A DNA stretch of 64,000 bases. It comes from Bacteroidales bacterium. Lineage in GTDB: Bacteria > Bacteroidota > Bacteroidia > Bacteroidales > Prolixibacteraceae. Each line of letters opens with the position of its first letter. The stretch's first letter is position 1. Shown here in pieces: positions 1 through 7,512 of this stretch. The notes below the pieces were generated by a model that saw only the letters and a list, made by a program, of their open reading frames with translations, searched no databases and was not told where the DNA came from. The stretch lies in NCBI GenBank assembly GCA_012719495.1, contig JAAYAG010000118.1, forward strand, positions 30,082 through 94,081, given 5' to 3'. The position numbers were made by a program, and so were the translations under genes.

Positions 1-344
1 TAGAAACACATACCAACCATGAATTGAGCTTCTTCTGCAAATTCGCTTCTGGGATATTGCTCATAAATACTTTTGTAATAATATCCTGCAAGGGTGTAAT
101 CGCCTGCTTTGAAGCAACTGCTGGCATAATAATAATATAAGTCGTCACCTTTCGATGTACCCCTGAAGGCATAAACAAGGTCTTCGAACAGCGTAATAGC
201 GTGGTTATAATCGCCCGCTTCGTAGTATTCAATCCCTTTTTTATACTTATATTCGTAGTCGGTACTCTTCAAAACAGTGTTAAATTCACCGCAAGAGAAA
301 AGTAACGAGCTAAAAGCCAATAAGAAAAACCACTTTATTTTCAT
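1..344 (-). CDS. bamD: BamD outer membrane assembly lipoprotein (3' part missing)
   Basis: The ORF runs from ATG at 344 off the left edge, so only about 114 N-terminal residues are visible. It begins MKIKWFFLLAF and has a lipobox ending LLFSC-G, so it is a lipoprotein. The mature part starts with a YKKGIEYYEAGDYNHAITLF segment, a TPR helix pair typical of BamD/YfiO, followed by more TPR-like pairs (YYYASSCFKAGDY, YYKSIYEQYPRSEFAEEA). In the family BamD binds BamA in the periplasm and helps insert outer-membrane barrels. It is transcribed divergently from the spt gene. The family call is firm; completeness cannot be judged. Confidence 0.85.
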   Translation of the reverse strand, partial: MKIKWFFLLAFSSLLFSCGEFNTVLKSTDYEYKYKKGIEYYEAGDYNHAITLFEDLVYAFRGTSKGDDLYYYYASSCFKAGDYTLAGYYYKSIYEQYPRSEFAEEAQFMVGMCF

Positions 345-360
345 AGTAAAAAATGTTGTG

Positions 361-391
361 CAAAAGTATACTTTTACTTTTAAAATTGAAA
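361..391 (-). promoter_or_regulatory. Bacteroides-type promoter for bamD
   Basis: On the minus strand TACTTTTG (361-368) matches the -7 consensus TAnnTTTG. TTTC lies 19 bases upstream (388-391), where TTTG is expected. The -7 box is about 16 bases from the bamD ATG. Confidence 0.5.
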
Positions 392-448
392 CCTGAAAAT
401 TAAAGTTTTATGATACATCAAAAATTTATTTAGCGTTATTTAACACAA

Positions 449-479
449 TTTGCAAACAGCATAAAAAATTTTACTTTTG
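449..479 (+). promoter_or_regulatory. Bacteroides-type promoter for the serine palmitoyltransferase gene
   Basis: TTTG at 449-452 and TACTTTTG at 472-479 match the -33/-7 consensus of the Bacteroidota primary sigma factor, with a 19-base spacer. The start codon is 21 bases downstream of the -7 box, after an A-rich leader and without a Shine-Dalgarno site. Confidence 0.7.
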
Positions 480-500
480 CACGATTGATTCAAACAAAAA

Positions 501-1748
501 ATGATGGACATATTTGAGAAACTTAAATCGGATAAAGGAGCCTTGGGCCAATACCAGAAGCAAGCACATGGTTATTTTATGTTCCCTAAATTGGAAGGTG
601 AAATAGGACCTCGAATGAAATTTAGGGGAAAAGAAGTTCTAAACTGGAGTTTGAATAATTACATTGGCCTGGCCAATCATCCCGAAGTTCGGGAGGCGGA
701 TGCCAAGGCCGCGGCAGAGTTTGGTATGGCCTATCCGATGGGTGCCCGGATGATGTCGGGGCAAACCAGCAAGCACGAAGAACTAGAACAACAACTTGCT
801 GCTTTTGTTGGAAAACCCGATGCGTTTCTTTTGAACTTTGGTTATCAGGGCATGATTTCCATCATTGATTCTTTAGTTGACCGTAACGATGTAATTGTAT
901 ACGATGCTGAATCGCATGCTTGCATTATGGATGGGTTGCGCCTCCATACCGGAAAACGTTTTGTTTTCCAGCACAATAACATGGAAAGCCTCGACAAGCA
1001 GTTGATGCATGCTACCCGTCTGGTTGAAAAAACTGGCGGAGGGATCCTTGTTATTACCGAGGGTGTTTTCGGTATGGCTGGCGACCTTGGAAAGTTGGAT
1101 GAGATTGTTGAACGAAAGAAAAATTTCAATTTCAGACTTTTGGTCGACGATGCTCACGGCTTTGGTACCATGGGGAAAACCGGTGCCGGAACTCCTGAGT
1201 ATTTTGGGGTGCAAGATCAAATCGACCTTCATTTTTCAACATTTGCCAAAGCGATGGCTGGTTTTGGTGCTTTTATCGCTTGTGATGAAGAAATTTGCAA
1301 TCACTTCCGGTATAACATGCGTTCGCAAACTTATGCCAAGTCTTTGCCAATGCCAATGGTTATCGGTGGCTTGAAAAGGCTTGAGTTGCTTCGTAATTGC
1401 AATGATCTTCGCGCAAACTTATGGAAAGTGGTGAACCATCTTCAAAATGGATTGAAAGAACATGGTTTCGATATTGGGAACACCAATTCACCCGTTACTC
1501 CGGTTTATATGAAAGGGGGAGTGGCTGAAGCTACGAATGTGGTTATGGATTTACGCGAAAATTATAACCTTTTCTGTTCAATGGTGGTTTATCCTGTGAT
1601 CCCTAAAGGTCAGATACTTCTGCGGCTTATCCCTACAGCCGTTCACACCATTGAAGATGTTGAGTACACAATAAAAGCATTCATCGAAATAAAAAAGAAA
1701 CTTGATGATGGAAAGTATTCAACAACACAAATTGCCAACGTTTTCTAA
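501..1748 (+). CDS. spt: Serine palmitoyltransferase-like alpha-oxoamine synthase
   Basis: A 415-residue PLP enzyme of the alpha-oxoamine synthase family (SPT/KBL/AONS). In Bacteroidota the SPT member joins serine and an acyl-CoA to make 3-ketosphinganine, the first step of sphingolipid synthesis. Visible family features are DAESHAC (the His that stacks on PLP), DDAHGFGTMG (the Asp that binds the pyridine nitrogen) and STFAKAMAGFG with the likely Schiff-base Lys250. Length is normal for the family. Two ATG codons are adjacent (501 and 504); the first is taken. The gene has its own promoter and a strong terminator, so it is probably monocistronic. A KBL or AONS role is less likely because those usually sit with tdh or bio genes, which are not present. 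Confidence 0.85.
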   Translation: MMDIFEKLKSDKGALGQYQKQAHGYFMFPKLEGEIGPRMKFRGKEVLNWSLNNYIGLANHPEVREADAKAAAEFGMAYPMGARMMSGQTSKHEELEQQLAAFVGKPDAFLLNFGYQGMISIIDSLVDRNDVIVYDAESHACIMDGLRLHTGKRFVFQHNNMESLDKQLMHATRLVEKTGGGILVITEGVFGMAGDLGKLDEIVERKKNFNFRLLVDDAHGFGTMGKTGAGTPEYFGVQDQIDLHFSTFAKAMAGFGAFIACDEEICNHFRYNMRSQTYAKSLPMPMVIGGLKRLELLRNCNDLRANLWKVVNHLQNGLKEHGFDIGNTNSPVTPVYMKGGVAEATNVVMDLRENYNLFCSMVVYPVIPKGQILLRLIPTAVHTIEDVEYTIKAFIEIKKKLDDGKYSTTQIANVF

Positions 1749-1764
1749 ACGATTATAAAAAGAT

Positions 1765-1802
1765 AAAAAAGCACCTTGGTTTTGCCTTGGTGCTTTTTTT
1801 TT
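1765..1802. terminator. Bidirectional rho-independent terminator
   Basis: The stem AAAAAAGCACC (1765-1775) pairs with GGTGCTTTTTT (1789-1799) around a 13-base loop and is followed by T residues. It lies between the convergent spt and TetR genes and works on paper in both directions. Confidence 0.85.
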
Positions 1803-1846
1803 GAGAAATCTCTTTTCTAAAGGATAAGATTCTGGTTCGTTGCTTG

Positions 1847-2434
1847 TTAGTCCCAAATATAAGCCAATTGTTTTTCCGATCGTTCAATGAACTCTTCGTA
1901 AGTACCAGGGTAGTGCCGGTTCAGGTAAAATAGCAATAATCCGATGAGCGTATAACGAAGTTGATCTTTAAGCTTGTCAATCAATTCGTCGCTAATTTTC
2001 GTCTTTACAGAATAAACCGTCCAGTCGTTTTCGCACAGCTTGTCGAGGTAGGAGTAGATCAGTTCTGCTGTTTCTTTGCTGTTCCCGTAAGCCGACATTT
2101 TTTCGAGGTAGAAAAGCTCGAATATCCCCGGATACTCAACAAAGTAATCAAGGTATGCTTTCGATATGGCCCGAAGGCGTTCAATTCCCGGAGCAGCCCC
2201 TTCAACCCGTTCAGCAATGAATGTGTCGCATTCTTCCTGAAAATCGCGGACACACTCGAATACCAAAAACCTGATGTCGCTGAAATAATTGTAAAGCGTT
2301 GCATACGAGTACCCTGCATTTTGAGCTACATTTCGAACGCTGATTCCTTTTAAGCCTTCGGAACGGAGAATGTCTTTGGCGGCCTGCACAAAGTAGCCCC
2401 TGATTCGTTGCTCCTGAATTTGTTTTCTTTCCAT
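1847..2434 (-). CDS. TetR/AcrR-family transcriptional regulator
   Basis: A 195-residue protein with an N-terminal TetR helix-turn-helix at about residues 12-58 (AAKDILRSEGLKGISVRNVA, then AGYSYATLYNYFSD). The C-terminal half is a helical ligand-binding and dimerisation domain without a recognisable subfamily. TetR proteins are usually repressors released by a small ligand. An inverted/direct repeat cluster just upstream (2466-2508) is a plausible operator for autoregulation. The next gene upstream on the same strand is a damaged membrane sensor, so the original target may be lost. The ligand is unknown. Confidence 0.85.
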   Translation of the reverse strand: MERKQIQEQRIRGYFVQAAKDILRSEGLKGISVRNVAQNAGYSYATLYNYFSDIRFLVFECVRDFQEECDTFIAERVEGAAPGIERLRAISKAYLDYFVEYPGIFELFYLEKMSAYGNSKETAELIYSYLDKLCENDWTVYSVKTKISDELIDKLKDQLRYTLIGLLLFYLNRHYPGTYEEFIERSEKQLAYIWD

Positions 2435-2465
2435 TTTTCTTACTAATAAAGTTTGTGTTGTATGG

Positions 2466-2508
2466 TGTTTAATAAATTAACACTGCAAATATAATTAACA
2501 CTGTTAAT
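2466..2508. promoter_or_regulatory. Putative TetR operator with repeated ATTAACACTG half-sites
   Basis: ATTAACACTGTTAAT at 2494-2508 is a perfect 6-bp inverted repeat with a 3-base centre. The same ATTAACACTG occurs at 2476-2485, 18 bp away. Together with GTGTTTAAT at 2466-2474 the second copy forms an imperfect inverted repeat. The cluster lies 32-74 bp upstream of the TetR start codon, where an autoregulatory operator is expected. Confidence 0.5.
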
Positions 2509-2566
2509 ATTTCCAATAAATCAGTAAGGAAAAACATCGGTATTATTCATTTAGTTTTGTATGTGT

Positions 2567-3514
2567 TTAAAATTCAATTTTATAGCTAATCATTGGCATG
2601 CGGTACACACTTTTGGGACGTTCGAATGAATCTTTTTTGATGTTGTATTCATACTTATCGTATTGTTTTTCGTCCATTAAGGCTAATAACCTTTGATTTA
2701 GCTGGCTGGCTTCGACGGCTTTCAACCCCGATTTTTTGTATTCTCCGGCAGGCTTATTCCCGGTGTTGGGTTGTGAAGGTGTCGTTTCGCTTTCCGGGTT
2801 CTCGCTGAAGATGCCTTCGTGTCTGATACCAAAATAGCCCACAAAAAAGATGAACAGAATAACTTCGCTGTAATAGACCATATCGGGATTGAACGGGAGC
2901 TGTATCTTAAAAAGGTATTGTAGGGCTGAAAGAATCCCTACAGTAAGAAATACACCAAACATGCCTAATATGCAGTACCGAAGCCAATTGAGGTTTATTT
3001 TTTCGTCGTATGAGAAATTATCGTGAATCACTTCGTCAAGCTTTTTAGTAAGCCTGAAAGCCAGTATGGCATAGGTTATCCCCGATACGATGAAACCAAA
3101 CAGCGAAAAGAGCATAAAAACCCTAAAGTCGCTCAGTTCTCCCGAATCGACCATGCGTTTCTTCTCCTCGCTGTAGAAAAAGAAATAGGGGATCATGTAC
3201 AGATAAGAAAGCAGGGCCGGGGTAAAATGCCAAAAGTCTTTCGGCCTGAAGTGCTGATCTTTTCGAACGGAGAAAACAACATATAAATATAAAAAAGGAC
3301 CGTGGAGCAATGGAAAAGGGTGGGTAATGCCTGTTAGGTGCGGGTATTTATCCCAATATCCGAGGTGATAAATGTAGTAGCTGAACAGGTGTACCCCGAT
3401 TACAAACATCCAAATGCCTAAAATTCTGTCGGGAAGGCTTTTGTTTTTTCGCGAGAGTAAAAGAAACTGCAGAAAAAAAGTAAGAAAAATGCCAATGATA
3501 AAAATTGTGTCCAC
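2567..3514 (-). CDS. Truncated 7TM AraC-type sensor fused to a foreign C-terminal tail
   Basis: A 315-residue protein. Residues 1-240 form about seven membrane helices of the kind found at the N-terminus of Bacteroidota AraC-family membrane regulators. Next comes the usual linker (EYKKSGLKAVEASQLNQRLL, LALMDEKQ), which normally leads into an AraC HTH_18 domain. Here the HTH is absent. The last 30 or so residues (from about YDKYEYN to YRMPMISYKIEF) look like the final strands of an outer-membrane barrel ending in Phe. Only about 130 bp separate the stop from the TetR gene, so the HTH is deleted rather than frameshifted. The GTG start at 3514 is chosen because the first helix begins right after it. 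It is probably non-functional as a regulator. Confidence 0.6.
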   Translation of the reverse strand: MDTIFIIGIFLTFFLQFLLLSRKNKSLPDRILGIWMFVIGVHLFSYYIYHLGYWDKYPHLTGITHPFPLLHGPFLYLYVVFSVRKDQHFRPKDFWHFTPALLSYLYMIPYFFFYSEEKKRMVDSGELSDFRVFMLFSLFGFIVSGITYAILAFRLTKKLDEVIHDNFSYDEKINLNWLRYCILGMFGVFLTVGILSALQYLFKIQLPFNPDMVYYSEVILFIFFVGYFGIRHEGIFSENPESETTPSQPNTGNKPAGEYKKSGLKAVEASQLNQRLLALMDEKQYDKYEYNIKKDSFERPKSVYRMPMISYKIEF

Positions 3515-3567
3515 GTTAAGTCGCTTTTTGTAAGTGTATTATCTTGTTTGTTGTTGTATTTTGTAAC

Positions 3568-4635
3568 TCAGAACTTGTCTTTTCCCGATTCTTTTTTATA
3601 GTTTTTCAACATCTTACCAAAAATTTTATCCGTGCGGTGTTTTTCTTCCACACTCAGCTCATACCGTTTTTGCTCTTTTTGCATTTTCATCAGATTTTCA
3701 TACGCTGCCTGGTCTAATGTTCCGTTTTCAAGAGCCTCGATTATGGCACATCCTTTTTCGCTGGTATGGGTGCAATTGCTAAACCGGCAGTTTTTTGCAA
3801 GGGTGCTAATCTGGTCGAACATGGTTTCAATTCCTTCACTGGCATCGGCCAATCCGGCTTCGCGCATTCCAGGGTTATCGATAATAATTGCCCCGCTGTC
3901 GAGTACCGTAAGCTCCCTGTGGCTTGTGGTGTGCCTGCCTTTTCCGGTACTTTTGCTTATAGCCCCGGTCGACATAAGCTGCCGTCCCGTGAGGTTGTTC
4001 AGCAAGGTTGATTTGCCTGCGCCCGATGATCCTATCATACAATACGTTTTTCCTTTTTCAAGTGCCATCTTCAAGGTCTCGAGGCCTTCAAGGGTGGCGT
4101 TGCTAATGGTAAAGACTGGAATGTTAGGTAAGCGTTGCTTTGTGTGCGAAATTATTTTTGAAAGGTGTTCTTTATCGTATAAATCGACTTTTGTGAAAAC
4201 TATAATTGGTTCAATGGTTGAAGAATAGCAAATGGCAAGATATCTTTCGAGCCTGTTAATATTAAAATCCCTGTCGACCGATTGGACAAGCAAGGCTACA
4301 TCGATATTACTGGCTATGATTTGCGACTCGCTCCGGTTTTTTACCGATTGCCGTTTCATGGCTGAAAAGCGGGGCATAATTTTATGAATTACTGCAAATT
4401 GTTGGTCACATTGAATTAAGGCAACCCAATCGCCAACAGCAGGAAAGTCTTCGCGGCATTGGGCTGTAAAACGCAGATTCCCTGTAATTTCGGCATCAAC
4501 ATCGCCGTTTTCGGTGGCTACCACGTAACGTTCCTTGTGCTCTGAAATGACCCGACCGAGCGAAAAGCTGTCGAATGCTAAATCGTGAGCAAGTTTTTCA
4601 ACTTTAGGACTGAATCCCATTTCTTGTAGCTGCAT
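3568..4635 (-). CDS. rsgA: Ribosome small subunit-dependent GTPase RsgA
   Basis: A 355-residue circularly permuted GTPase that assists late 30S maturation in the cytoplasm. An N-terminal OB-fold (about residues 25-95) precedes the G domain. Its motifs appear in permuted order: FTKVDL (G4), GSSGAGKSTLLN (G1, P-loop), GKGRHTT (G2 region) and DNPGM (G3, usually DTPG). A C-terminal zinc site follows (CRFSNCTHTSEKGC). Length fits the family. The ATG at 4635 is used; a second Met six codons in is possible. It stands alone, with the sensor remnant downstream on the same strand. Confidence 0.92.
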   Translation of the reverse strand: MQLQEMGFSPKVEKLAHDLAFDSFSLGRVISEHKERYVVATENGDVDAEITGNLRFTAQCREDFPAVGDWVALIQCDQQFAVIHKIMPRFSAMKRQSVKNRSESQIIASNIDVALLVQSVDRDFNINRLERYLAICYSSTIEPIIVFTKVDLYDKEHLSKIISHTKQRLPNIPVFTISNATLEGLETLKMALEKGKTYCMIGSSGAGKSTLLNNLTGRQLMSTGAISKSTGKGRHTTSHRELTVLDSGAIIIDNPGMREAGLADASEGIETMFDQISTLAKNCRFSNCTHTSEKGCAIIEALENGTLDQAAYENLMKMQKEQKRYELSVEEKHRTDKIFGKMLKNYKKESGKDKF

Positions 4636-4824
4636 GCTTTATGTGCTGGTTATATTGTTACTTTGTTTAATTTGAAAGACTTTCCCGGTGTCTTTTGCCG
4701 GGTTTTCACTATGATAATTGTTTTACGATGCAATATAAAAATAATAAATATTGCTGACGGGATTTTAGCAATATTTGAAAAGTGGAGAAGTTAAATGGGT
4801 TATCTGTGAAGAATTAAAAATTTA

Positions 4825-4849
4825 CAATGTATTGTAATATAATACATTG
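4825..4849. repeat. Perfect 9-bp inverted repeat between rsgA and the DoxX gene
   Basis: CAATGTATT (4825-4833) and AATACATTG (4841-4849) are exact reverse complements with a 7-base AT spacer. There is no T-run, so it looks more like a protein-binding site or weak hairpin than a terminator. It lies between the end of the DoxX gene (4905) and the upstream side of rsgA, so it could control rsgA. Confidence 0.5.
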
Positions 4850-4904
4850 GATTGGTATATCTGGTTTATTTTCAAATTTCGAATAATTCAGGAGAAATGC
4901 TTTC

Positions 4905-5330
4905 TCATTTTCTTTGGCTTATAAAGCGGTCGATCGAGAAGCGTCCACTTCCGGCAAAGATCAAGGCGGTAAATGCAACAAGATACAGAATAGCTAGTTC
5001 TTTGGTAGCCAGCGGATCGTTGGCATGAACCACAAAAGCGGCTATCAGCATGGTGGCAGCCATCGGAATGGCTGCCAGTCGTGTGCCAAGGCCTGCAATA
5101 AGCAATATCGCGCCCCCTGCTTCGGCCGCTGCAGCCAATGCTAACGAAAAACCAGCACTAAACCCGAAAAGTGGAATAAACTGAACCGTAGCACTTGAAA
5201 AAAGCATTTCTAACTTTGGAATCCCATGGGTAAGCATCATTCCTCCAAAAAAAAGCCGGATAAGCAACAAGGCAATATCGGTCGAAAGAGGAGCTTGGTT
5301 CACTCTGAATAATTGTTTTATCCGATTCAT
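4905..5330 (-). CDS. DoxX-family membrane protein
   Basis: A 141-residue inner-membrane protein with four predicted helices (about residues 17-37, 52-78, 85-103, 110-128). It carries the DoxX pattern LLLIRLFFGGMMLTHGIPKL followed by AAAEAGGAILLIAGLGTRLAA. DoxX proteins are often linked to quinone or thiol redox chemistry, but most have no proven reaction. The gene is alone, with about 235 bp upstream free of genes. Family membership is clear; function is not. Confidence 0.8.
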   Translation of the reverse strand: MNRIKQLFRVNQAPLSTDIALLLIRLFFGGMMLTHGIPKLEMLFSSATVQFIPLFGFSAGFSLALAAAAEAGGAILLIAGLGTRLAAIPMAATMLIAAFVVHANDPLATKELAILYLVAFTALIFAGSGRFSIDRFISQRK

Positions 5331-5564
5331 ATTCTACGTTTTTAAATGTTATTTAGAATAATACAAAATAAAGAATGCTTTTGTTCTCTTTGCCATGCAC
5401 AAAGCGCAACATTCCTGTCTTTTCTGCAATTATTCCGACCGGTTGTGATTTGTTTTTCCGCTATAATGTATATTTCTCTGTTGGGTATAAAACGTAATAC
5501 AATGGTTTTCGTTGCTTTATTTCAGATCGATTAAGTGAAATGTATGTTTCTTAAATTTAATGTG

Positions 5565-6350
5565 TTAATTCTTTTTTGTCGTGAATTCAATTAATTTGTG
5601 TTTGCTGATGAATCCTAATTTTTCGAGCATGTTTTGTGAGGCAACGTTCTGTATATCGCAGCCACAAATGGCAATACCTTTCTTTTCGGTGCATAACTCT
5701 ATCATATACTGCATGGTACTGCTGGCAATGCCTTTTCGCCGATAAGCTTCATCGACCCAAATCCCTAAATCGTAATAGTTGAATTGAGGGTGGACTTGTG
5801 TAAGAAAACCACAGGCTACAACCGGAGATTCGTGATTTCCAGCTATAACAATCGACTCATCATCAATGTTTTTGGCTAAAAGCTCTTTGGGCTCAAAAAC
5901 TTCATCATTTTGGGCTAAAAGAAAAGGTAAGTCGATTTTGTTTGCAAATCGGTAGGTAAGGTTAGAGTTTTTTCTGTCCGTTCGCCCAGTATGTTCACGA
6001 AACAGGCAACCAATGAGTGAATATGAGAAGTTGTATAATAAACAGCAGTCTAATAGAATAGAGTCGAACGATTTGCACAGAATGCTTTCAATTTTCAATT
6101 GTTCAACAATTGTGGCGAATAGACGGGTGCGATGGTTTTGATAGGGCAGAAATAGGTAAAATTCAAGTAAAACAGCGTCGTTTGTTGCAATGGCATAACC
6201 CAACGGAATATCATTCTCCTTAATAGTATAACACATTGATTCGTTGATCATAAATTCTAAATAAATGTCTTGGAAACGTGGTAGCGATTCCAGATATTCA
6301 TAACGCATGGCAGCAATTTTGTGAAGGCTTGTTTTCGTTAAGTTTGTCAT
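5565..6350 (-). CDS. GNAT-family N-acetyltransferase
   Basis: A 261-residue protein. The C-terminal half (about residues 130-261) is a GNAT domain: YYDLGIWVDEAYRRKGIASS contains the acetyl-CoA motif A (RRKGIA), and NVASQNMLEKLGFISKH is the usual last helix and strand. The N-terminal 125 residues may be a degenerate second GNAT fold (SMCYTIKENDIPLGYAIATND). The substrate cannot be told from sequence. ATG at 6350. Neighbours give no pathway clue. Confidence 0.75.
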   Translation of the reverse strand: MTNLTKTSLHKIAAMRYEYLESLPRFQDIYLEFMINESMCYTIKENDIPLGYAIATNDAVLLEFYLFLPYQNHRTRLFATIVEQLKIESILCKSFDSILLDCCLLYNFSYSLIGCLFREHTGRTDRKNSNLTYRFANKIDLPFLLAQNDEVFEPKELLAKNIDDESIVIAGNHESPVVACGFLTQVHPQFNYYDLGIWVDEAYRRKGIASSTMQYMIELCTEKKGIAICGCDIQNVASQNMLEKLGFISKHKLIEFTTKKN

Positions 6351-6704
6351 AATTATTCTATGTGTTGTTTTTTCTGAAATACTTGATTTTTCGATCGATA
6401 AAACGGCAATAAATATACGTGATATGATCGTTTTGGGAAAATAGTTCTGTTCTCTTTTCTATTGATTATTTCACCCCTTGCCGTGAATGTCTTTTTTCGG
6501 CATTCAATTTTCTTATTTTACCGATAAAACCAGGCCGTTGGCATTTTTTTACTTCGTGCTGTAACTTCCCGCTCATACTTTCGTCATACTTTTTAAAAGC
6601 AACAACCTGCCCGCTGGGAGCTTTTTAAGAAAGTTTCGTTGTTGTAAAATCTATAGTCTATACACTGATAAATATTGTATTTGTTTAATAATAAGAATAA
6701 TACC
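6351..6704. other. 354-bp intergenic region with a direct repeat and hairpin
   Basis: This is the divergent control region between the GNAT and GIN-domain genes. TCATACTTT occurs twice in tandem at 6573-6581 and 6584-6592 (11-bp period). An imperfect hairpin follows (6593-6629, TTAAAAGC with GCTTTTTAA). No ORF or RNA gene was recognised and no clear TAnnTTTG box was found. Confidence 0.4.
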
Positions 6705-7427
6705 ATGAAAAAATCATTGTTTATCGTTACACTTATTTTTGCTTCGGTTGTTGTGGCCGAGGCATCTTCTTTGTTCTGGGGCCAAATTGTAAAGGGGAAT
6801 GGCAAGGTGACTAAAGAAAACCGTTCAGTTAATTCGTTCCAAGGGGTTTCAGCTTCTGCCGGAATTAATGTGTTTTTGTTTGCCGGTGATGAAGAAAAGG
6901 TAATTGTTGAAACCGACGAAAACCTGCAAGATTGCCTGATAACCAAGGTGAAAGGTAATACACTCGAATGTTATTTTGATTGCAATATTCGTAAATCAAC
7001 GAAAACTAATGTGTATGTTACGTATCGTAAAATCAATCATATACATGCTTCGTCAGGATCGAATGTCACAGGCGAAACACCTATAAAAGCCCAGGAACTT
7101 GAAATAAAGGCCAATAGCGCTGCCGATATAAAAGCTGAAGTTTATGCCAATACGATTGAATGTTATGTGGCTAGTGGTGCTGATGTGGAGCTTGACGGGA
7201 AAGCCAGTCATTTTAAAGGGAGAGCTGATTCGGGAGCCGATCTGAAAGCACAAGACCTTACTGCTGAGACTGCGGATGTGAACTCGTCGAGTGGAGCAAA
7301 TATTCAGATTGCTGTAACAAAAAGTATTGATGCCGACGCTAGTAGCGGTGGTAATGTTGAGTATTTTGGGAAGCCACAAAACGAAAACGTGCACGAATCG
7401 AGTGGAGGAGATGTTCGCCGCCGGTAA
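6705..7427 (+). CDS. GIN-domain (DUF2807) secreted adhesin-like protein
   Basis: A 240-residue protein. ATG at 6705 is chosen because it opens a signal peptide (MKKSLFIVTLIFASVVVAEA, cleaved near residue 21). The mature part is a DUF2807/GIN beta-helix domain, called a putative autotransporter adhesin head domain in Bacteroidota. Its C-terminal half shows regular turns of the form (S/D)SGA-x-(V/I/L): SSGSNV, ASGADV, DSGADL, SSGANI, SSGGNV, SSGGDV. These repeat about every 20 residues, as expected for rungs of a right-handed beta-helix. It is probably periplasmic or surface-exposed; the ligand is unknown. A strong terminator follows directly. Confidence 0.85.
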   Translation: MKKSLFIVTLIFASVVVAEASSLFWGQIVKGNGKVTKENRSVNSFQGVSASAGINVFLFAGDEEKVIVETDENLQDCLITKVKGNTLECYFDCNIRKSTKTNVYVTYRKINHIHASSGSNVTGETPIKAQELEIKANSAADIKAEVYANTIECYVASGADVELDGKASHFKGRADSGADLKAQDLTAETADVNSSSGANIQIAVTKSIDADASSGGNVEYFGKPQNENVHESSGGDVRRR

Positions 7428-7436
7428 TAACATAGT

Positions 7437-7463
7437 AAGGGCGATTATTTTCGCCCTTTTTTG
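7437..7463 (+). terminator. Rho-independent terminator after the GIN-domain gene
   Basis: AAGGGCGA (7437-7444) pairs with TCGCCCTT (7451-7458) around a 6-base loop, followed by a T-run. It starts 10 bp after the stop codon. Confidence 0.85.
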
Positions 7464-7512
7464 TTTTTATGCTTAAAAAATATCCAATCAAGAACTCAGG
7501 TTGTCGGTCTTC

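Noticed and set aside
4684..4702. CCCGG/CCGGG hairpin in the rsgA upstream region as terminator
   Set aside because: Stem of only 5 bp and no gene on the plus strand ends before it; not a supported terminator.
5346..5534. 62-codon plus-strand ORF upstream of the DoxX gene
   Set aside because: Composition is rich in Cys/Phe/Ile with no domain or signal; most likely random in AT-rich intergenic DNA.
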